DNA of 59,814 nt from Kitasatospora phosalacinea. GTDB taxonomy: Bacteria > Actinomycetota > Actinomycetes > Streptomycetales > Streptomycetaceae. The stretch spans positions 1 through 59,814 of the forward strand of contig NZ_JNYE01000037.1 of NCBI RefSeq assembly GCF_000717185.1. The letters run 5' to 3'. Under the pieces are notes generated by a model. That model was not told where the DNA came from. It ran no database searches and saw nothing but the letters and a program-made list of their open reading frames with translations. Below, piece by piece: positions 55,876 through 59,814 of this stretch; the stretch's first letter is position 1; each line of letters begins with the position of its first letter. The position numbers and the translations under genes were made by a program.

Positions 55876-56394
55876 TCAGCTACGGGCGACGCAGACCAGC
55901 AGCAACAGTTCCCGCCCCCCGCCGGGCGGCGCCCGCCCACCCCGCTCCGCACCGCTGCACGGCGGCCCCGCGGACGGCAGACGCGGCGGAGCAGCCGCCA
56001 GGGCCGAGCCCGGAGCGGGCAGCGACAGCCGGTCACGGGCCGGGGTGGAGACGCAGGCGGACGCCGAACTCCCGTGCGGCAGCGACGTGCTGACGGCGGG
56101 GTGGCGCGCCCCGGGCCGGTGCGCGGCGTGCGCGGTTGTTCTGGCGGTTCCGGCCGTCCCTGCCGCTCTGGCCATCTCGGCCGCACTGGTCATCCCGGCC
56201 GTCGCGGCCGTATTGACCATCCCGACCATGCGCGGCGGCTGGGCCGGGTGGCAGCCGGTGGCGCTCGCCGGGCTGCCGTGCATCAGGAACAGCCCGAGCA
56301 GCAGGGCGCACAGCACCGCCCACCGGGTGGCGGTCCGCCCGGTCGGTGTCGGCACCGTGGCTCGCGGCGTCCGTTCCGTCATCCTGCTCACCAT
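55876..56394 (-). CDS. DUF6153-like small membrane protein
   Basis: A 172-aa protein with an N-terminal membrane segment or signal (RWAVLCALLLGLFLMHGSPA) and a Cys, Met and Ala-rich exported part, ending in LLLLVCVARS. The arrangement and ending resemble actinobacterial DUF6153 proteins; this is from memory. ATG 56394 is the first start, but it overlaps the operator-like palindrome. GTG 56391 and ATG 56382 are also possible. It probably forms a two-gene unit with the Met/His-rich lipoprotein downstream, with a shared role in copper handling. Confidence 0.6.
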   Translation of the reverse strand: MVSRMTERTPRATVPTPTGRTATRWAVLCALLLGLFLMHGSPASATGCHPAQPPRMVGMVNTAATAGMTSAAEMARAAGTAGTARTTAHAAHRPGARHPAVSTSLPHGSSASACVSTPARDRLSLPAPGSALAAAPPRLPSAGPPCSGAERGGRAPPGGGRELLLLVCVARS

Positions 56395-56409
56395 ACCCCC
56401 GCCCGGTAT
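56393..56409. promoter_or_regulatory. CsoR-like operator
   Basis: ATACC-CCCGCCC-GGTAT is an inverted repeat with a G/C tract centre, placed at the start of the DUF6153-like gene. It resembles the pseudo-palindrome recognised by CsoR copper repressors. The regulator is not encoded in the window. If bound it would block the initiation region of the pair. Confidence 0.55.
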
Positions 56410-56541
56410 CGAACGGCCGTGCGGACGAGTGGGGCCGGGGGAGATGAGGGGGCGCCGGGCGGCGACGGCCCCGGCAGCCCGACCCCGTTCGCCCGCTTCC
56501 TCGTTCCCTGAACGTCCTGAACGCCCTGAACACCCTGCCGG

Positions 56542-57609
56542 TCAGCCCAGGCCGTTGACCCTCTTGTACTCCAGCGCGTACGCCAGCTTGCCCGGCTTGG
56601 CGTCCGCGTACGGCTTGCCCAGCTTGGCGAACTCGCCCTTGTCGGCGGCCTTCCCGGCGTTCCACTGCTCCAGCGCGCCCAGGTCGCCGGCGGTGAAGCC
56701 GCTGCCGATCGGGGCGGTCCGCGGCAGCGCGGTCATCGCCCGGGTGGTGGCCTCGACCGCGGCCAGGTAGCCGGCCAGGTCGTTCCGGTCCCAGCCGGAC
56801 AGGTCGACGCCCGAGCTGTCGCGGATCCAGCTGCCCCAGTAGAACTCCTGGAACGGCACCGCGTCCTGGGCGTAGCCGATGTCGCGGCCGAAGTAGAGCA
56901 GGCTGCGGTACGCGTCGTCCTGGAAGTTCGCCAGGCCGACCGAGGTCGGCAGCTCGTTGATCCGGACGGGGTCGCCCTCGGGGTCGCTCAGGTACACCCA
57001 CTTGTTCGCCTGCATCTTCGCCCAGAAGTCCTTCTGGGTCAGCGTGCTCAGGTTGGCCAGCACCCGCAGCCGCACGTGCAGGTCCGCGCCGCCGTCCGGG
57101 GTCTCGTAGAACGAGGTCAGGGTGTGGTGGCCGTCCGTCAGGAACGGCTCGCCGCCGGGGCCGATCACCACGGTCTTCATCGCGGCGGTGCTGTCCGCGG
57201 TCTCGCCGCCCACCGGCAGGGTGCAGGTGAACGAGGACGGGTCGTCCAGGCGCGCGCCCGGCCGCACCGCGACCGCCTCGATCCGGCCGTCGGCCTCGCA
57301 CCAGTCGCTGAACTTCTTGTTGATCGCGTCCTTGCCCAGCGTGTACCGGCCGAGCTTGTAGTACACCTCGTCGTAGCCCAGCGACGGCTGGGTCGGGTGC
57401 ACGTCACCGATCCGCACGTCCAGCAACTGGCCCGGCTCGGCGCACAGGTACGGCGCGAACGGCGTCCTGCGGTTGTCGTGGCCGCAGAACGACGGCCGCT
57501 CACCCGGCGCCCCGGGCGCGGCGAACGCGGCCGGGGCGGTGGTGGCGACACTGGCCAGGGCCGCGCCGACCGCCAGCAGCGGTACGGCGGACGGGACTCG
57601 GAATCGCAT
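56542..57609 (-). CDS. Secreted ParB/Srx-fold (ParBc_2-like) protein
   Basis: A 355-aa exported protein with a clear signal peptide (VPLLAVGAALASVATTAPAA, cleavage near AFA-APG). The body has the ParB/sulfiredoxin-like core: YKLGRYTLGKDAINKKFSDW and the central FLTDGHHTLTSFYE, the DGHH motif of putative ParB-like nucleases, with AVRPG strands around it. Proteins with this domain are exported in many bacteria and their activity is unsettled. The ATG at 57609 starts the signal peptide directly. It is monocistronic, with 118 bp to the next same-strand gene. Confidence 0.82.
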   Translation of the reverse strand: MRFRVPSAVPLLAVGAALASVATTAPAAFAAPGAPGERPSFCGHDNRRTPFAPYLCAEPGQLLDVRIGDVHPTQPSLGYDEVYYKLGRYTLGKDAINKKFSDWCEADGRIEAVAVRPGARLDDPSSFTCTLPVGGETADSTAAMKTVVIGPGGEPFLTDGHHTLTSFYETPDGGADLHVRLRVLANLSTLTQKDFWAKMQANKWVYLSDPEGDPVRINELPTSVGLANFQDDAYRSLLYFGRDIGYAQDAVPFQEFYWGSWIRDSSGVDLSGWDRNDLAGYLAAVEATTRAMTALPRTAPIGSGFTAGDLGALEQWNAGKAADKGEFAKLGKPYADAKPGKLAYALEYKRVNGLG

Positions 57610-57727
57610 GGTGCTTGCTCCCTGCGGGGTGGCTGGAACCGGACCGCGAGCGTGCCAGCGACCGGCCAACGCCCGGGGTCACCGCCGTGGACTCCCGGAG
57701 AACGCGGAGGGACGATCCCGTCCCGGC

Positions 57728-58561
57728 TCAACCCAACTGGGCCAGGCCCTCGGTGGCGATCCGCTCGAAGACGCCGAGGTCGTTCGCGAAGATCGAGTCG
57801 GGCACCGGCCAGTGCACCACCAGCTCGGTGATCCCCAGCTCCCGGTACCGGCCCGCCCAGTCCACGAACGCGTCCACCGACTGCAGCGGCTTCTCGGCCG
57901 TCGAGCCCTGCAGCAGCACCTTCTCCAACTCGCCGACGTCCCGCCCGGCCGCCTCGCACGCGGCCGCCAGCTTCCCGAGCTGCCGCGCGATCACCTCCGG
58001 CGCCTGCTCCACCGGCACGTCCGCAGGCCCGCGCGGGTCCCCGTACGTCACCCACCCCTGCCCGTGCTCAGCCGCCAGCCGCAACCCGCGCGGCCCCGTC
58101 GCCGCCACGTAGAACGGCACCCGCGGCACCTGCACGCACCCGGGAATGTTCCGCGCCTCCACCGCCGAGTAGTACTGCCCCTCGCGCGTGGTGGCGTCCT
58201 CCCGCAGCAACTCGTCCAGCAACCCCACGAACTCCCCGAACCGCGCCGCCCGCTCCTTCGCCGACCACGCCTCCTGCCCCAACGCCGTCGCGTCGAACCC
58301 CACCCCGCCCGCCCCGATCCCCAACGTCAACCGCCCGCCCGAGACGTCGTCCAGCGTGATCAGCTCCTTCGCCAGCGTCACCGGATGCCGGAAGTTCGGC
58401 GAGGTCACCAACGTCCCCAACCGGATCCGCTCCGTCGCGCAGGCCGCCGCGGTCAGCGTCGGCACCGACCCGAACCAGGGCTCGTCCCGGAAGCTCCGCC
58501 AGCTCAGGTGGTCGTACGTGTAGGCCGCGTGGAAGCCGAGTTCCTCGGCCCGCCGCCACAC
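57728..58561 (-). CDS. LLM class flavin/F420-dependent oxidoreductase, 5' end decayed
   Basis: A luciferase-like TIM-barrel enzyme of 277 aa from the first usable GTG. Family blocks are WRRAEELGFHAAYTYDHLSW, IRLGTLVTSPNFRHPVTLAK, SGGRLTLGIGAGGVGFDATA and YYSAVEARNIPGC. Homology does not begin at the start: the same frame continues upstream as RWSEGQQ. A plausible first strand (KVALTG, about 58580-58597) is in another frame with ACC where ATG would be expected. A frameshift near 58580 and loss of the start codon seem to have removed the first strand, so it may be a pseudogene. Confidence 0.7.
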   Translation of the reverse strand: MWRRAEELGFHAAYTYDHLSWRSFRDEPWFGSVPTLTAAACATERIRLGTLVTSPNFRHPVTLAKELITLDDVSGGRLTLGIGAGGVGFDATALGQEAWSAKERAARFGEFVGLLDELLREDATTREGQYYSAVEARNIPGCVQVPRVPFYVAATGPRGLRLAAEHGQGWVTYGDPRGPADVPVEQAPEVIARQLGKLAAACEAAGRDVGELEKVLLQGSTAEKPLQSVDAFVDWAGRYRELGITELVVHWPVPDSIFANDLGVFERIATEGLAQLG

Positions 58562-58809
58562 CTGCTGCCCCTCGCTCCACCGGTGAGGGCGACCTTGGTA
58601 GCGAACTGCTCCCGGTCCTAGCCCGGTTGCACGATCGGCTCTCCTCCGAACAGGGAAGCCCCGACACCGATGATCACCTCTCAGTGCCTAGCGTGATGGT
58701 GAGGCCGGAGTTTCCGCTGCATGCAGATCCTTCGGCCACTGGCCATGCAAGTGGACAGTGGGGGACATGGCTCAGCCACGGCTGCCAACCGTAGGGCGTG
58801 GCGACTTCC

Positions 58810-58906
58810 TTGCGTCAAGTCTCCCGGATCCGGGAGACTTGACGCAAAACCCTCTTCGAGGGATTCTGGTTGCGTCTTCTCTCCTGGTTCCGGGAGGGAA
58901 GACGCA
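58810..58906. promoter_or_regulatory. Three consecutive hairpins before the HTH gene
   Basis: The first is a 38-bp perfect palindrome with no spacer (58810-58847), arms starting TTGCGTCAAGTCTCCCGGA. The second is small, CCCTC-TTC-GAGGG (58850-58862). The third (58871-58906) has arms TGCGTCTTC and GAAGACGCA, continued by CTCC/GGAG, around a short loop. The first and third share the outer TGCGTC/GACGCA word, so they look like related operator sites. The third ends right at the AGGAGG ribosome site of the next gene. The rest of the 354 bp since the LLM gene shows no gene. Confidence 0.75.
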
Positions 58907-58915
58907 GGAGGAATG

Positions 58916-59656
58916 ATGGAACTGCTCTCGGTGAAGCAAGCGGCCGAGCTGCTCGATATCGACGACTCCCGGGTCAGGCAGCTGCTCCGAGCAGGGACTC
59001 TAGAGGGGCAGCAGGTCGGAGGCCGCTGGCTGGTCGACGGTCATGGCGCCAGGCAACGGAAGGAACGCGGCAGCACGCAGGGGCGTCCGCTCTCCGAGCG
59101 CAACGCCTGGGGCCTCCTCGCGGCCCTCAGTGGGCAGCGAGCCCCGAACCTGTCCGATGCGGAACGTTCCAGAATCGCAAGCCGACTCAGGAGCATGGCG
59201 GCTCACAAGGAACCGCCCGTCGCGCGTTTGAGGCAGCTGGTACGGGTCCGAGCCGAGCGCCGACGTTACCGTGTGCACAGCGGACTGCTGCCGATCCTCC
59301 TCGACGACCCCGACGTGGTACGCGGCGGAGTCAGCGCGGCAGCCCGGGTGGGGGTCGGCTACCTGGCGCCGGGCAGAGCCGAGGTCTACGTACGTCTCGA
59401 CAAGGTCGGCAAGCTGGAAGCGGCGTTCGGGCTCGCTCGCGACAACGCCAAAGGAAACCTGCTCGTGCGGGTAGCCCCTGCAGAAGTGTGGCCTTTCCTG
59501 CGCGCGGATGCCGCTCCTGGAAAGAGCGCCGATGCACCTGCTGCGGTGGTGGCAGCGGACTTGCTCGACTCCGATGAAGACCGTGCTGAAACCGCCGCTT
59601 CGGAGTTGTGGCAGCGGCTCATCGACGACCTGCAGAAGCGGAGCAACGTCGGATGA
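58916..59656 (+). CDS. HTH protein, AbiEi-antitoxin-like
   Basis: A 246-aa protein. The N-terminal 45 residues form an excisionase/MerR-type HTH (ELLSVKQAAELLDIDDSRVR, then QLLRAGTLEGQQVGGRWLV). The C-terminal region (about 150-210) contains GRAEVYVRLDKVGKLEAAFG and GNLLVRVAPAEVWPFL, which resembles the barrel of type IV antitoxins (AbiEi). ATG 58916 is used because AGGAGG lies at 58906-58911. Codon use is less GC3-rich than in the rest of the window, which suggests transfer. The hairpins upstream are probably its own operators. The antitoxin assignment is tentative. Confidence 0.6.
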   Translation: MELLSVKQAAELLDIDDSRVRQLLRAGTLEGQQVGGRWLVDGHGARQRKERGSTQGRPLSERNAWGLLAALSGQRAPNLSDAERSRIASRLRSMAAHKEPPVARLRQLVRVRAERRRYRVHSGLLPILLDDPDVVRGGVSAAARVGVGYLAPGRAEVYVRLDKVGKLEAAFGLARDNAKGNLLVRVAPAEVWPFLRADAAPGKSADAPAAVVAADLLDSDEDRAETAASELWQRLIDDLQKRSNVG

Positions 59657-59760
59657 CGGATGCGACGGCCGTCGTCACGGTCGAGTCCGACCTCATGACC
59701 GGGCCACTGGTGGAGCTGAAGCTTCCCCGTGGACCTGGACACCTGGAGACTGGGACGTGA
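59653..59760 (+). CDS. Short coupled ORF
   Basis: A 35-aa frame starting MTDATAVVTVESDLMTGPLV overlaps the HTH stop (ATGA) and ends at TGA 59758-59760. It has no recognisable domain. It may be a real small protein, or a larger gene broken by a frameshift: the frame one step over continues as PWTWTPGDWDVRFQRK to 59777. Confidence 0.35.
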   Translation: MTDATAVVTVESDLMTGPLVELKLPRGPGHLETGT

Positions 59761-59783
59761 GGTTCCAGAGGAAGTAGAGCCAG

Positions 59784-59814
59784 GTGAGCAACAAGCAGGG
59801 CAAGCGGTACTCGG
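59784..59814 (+). CDS. Start of a gene cut by the window edge
   Basis: GTG 59784 follows AGGAAG with 9-10 bp spacing and opens a frame reading MSNKQGKRYS before the window ends. Ten residues are too few to assign. A basic start of this sort is seen in many DNA-binding and transposase proteins. Confidence 0.4.
   Translation, partial: MSNKQGKRYS

Noticed and set aside
58584..58780. Plus-strand frame reading EGDLGSELLPVLARLHDRL and on to HGCQP
   Set aside because: It looked like the C-terminal end of a truncated gene, but it begins inside sequence antisense to the decayed LLM start, has no start codon and no known domain.

Overview
The window is very GC-rich chromosomal DNA (roughly 72-75% by eye, with strong G/C at third codon positions and many GTG starts). 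The ssgR-ssgA sporulation pair places it in the Streptomycetaceae (Streptomyces or Kitasatospora). From memory, the order ssgR-ssgA, thiC, then LacI/hisC-like, cydAB-cydCD, a GAF-type kinase and a HAD phosphatase resembles the SCO39xx part of the S. coelicolor core. I could not check this by alignment.

Layout. 1-5.5 kb: a TetR regulator, then an AsnC/Lrp regulator divergent from a three-gene branched-chain 2-oxoacid dehydrogenase operon (E1alpha, E1beta, E2). 5.6-7.8 kb: a flavohemoprotein with an unusual Pro/Ala-rich N-terminus, and a Nudix hydrolase. 8.2-9.8 kb: ssgR-ssgA. 9.9-11.8 kb: a small holin-like membrane protein, a cupin, TenA and a 66-aa membrane protein. 11.7-17.2 kb: a minus-strand biosynthetic cluster with an OleA-like ketosynthase, GT2 glycosyltransferase, OleC-like AMP ligase, cytochrome P450 and OleD-like reductase, but no OleB. 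This is the best candidate for an undescribed pathway. 17.4-19.3 kb: a flotillin and a small NfeD-like partner. 19.4-21.3 kb: a TPP riboswitch and thiC. 21.4-26.5 kb: accessory DNA holding a decayed copy of the thiC 3' end, two polytopic glycosyltransferases and a SecD-like lipoprotein.

26.6-35.4 kb: a carboxymuconolactone-decarboxylase-like gene pair divergent from its probable TetR repressor with two clear operators, an M20 amidohydrolase, a double-domain Lrp protein divergent from an MFS transporter, a repeat-tailed membrane protein, a PPP-type phosphatase and a LacI regulator. 35.6-44.7 kb: a histidinol-phosphate-type aminotransferase, TrpB, a MacAB-like exporter operon and a two-component system. 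44.8-51 kb: a probable Rex operator and cydA-cydB-cydCD, which make cytochrome bd oxidase. 51-58.6 kb: a GAF sensor kinase, DUF72 protein, HAD phosphatase, a probable copper-responsive gene pair behind a CsoR-like operator, a secreted ParB-like protein and a 5'-decayed LLM oxidoreductase.

58.6-59.8 kb: composition drops in GC. Three consecutive hairpins, one a perfect 38-bp palindrome, precede a gene for an HTH protein with a C-terminus like AbiEi antitoxins. A short coupled ORF and a truncated gene follow, which suggests the edge of a mobile or defence region. I saw no tRNA, rRNA or CRISPR array.
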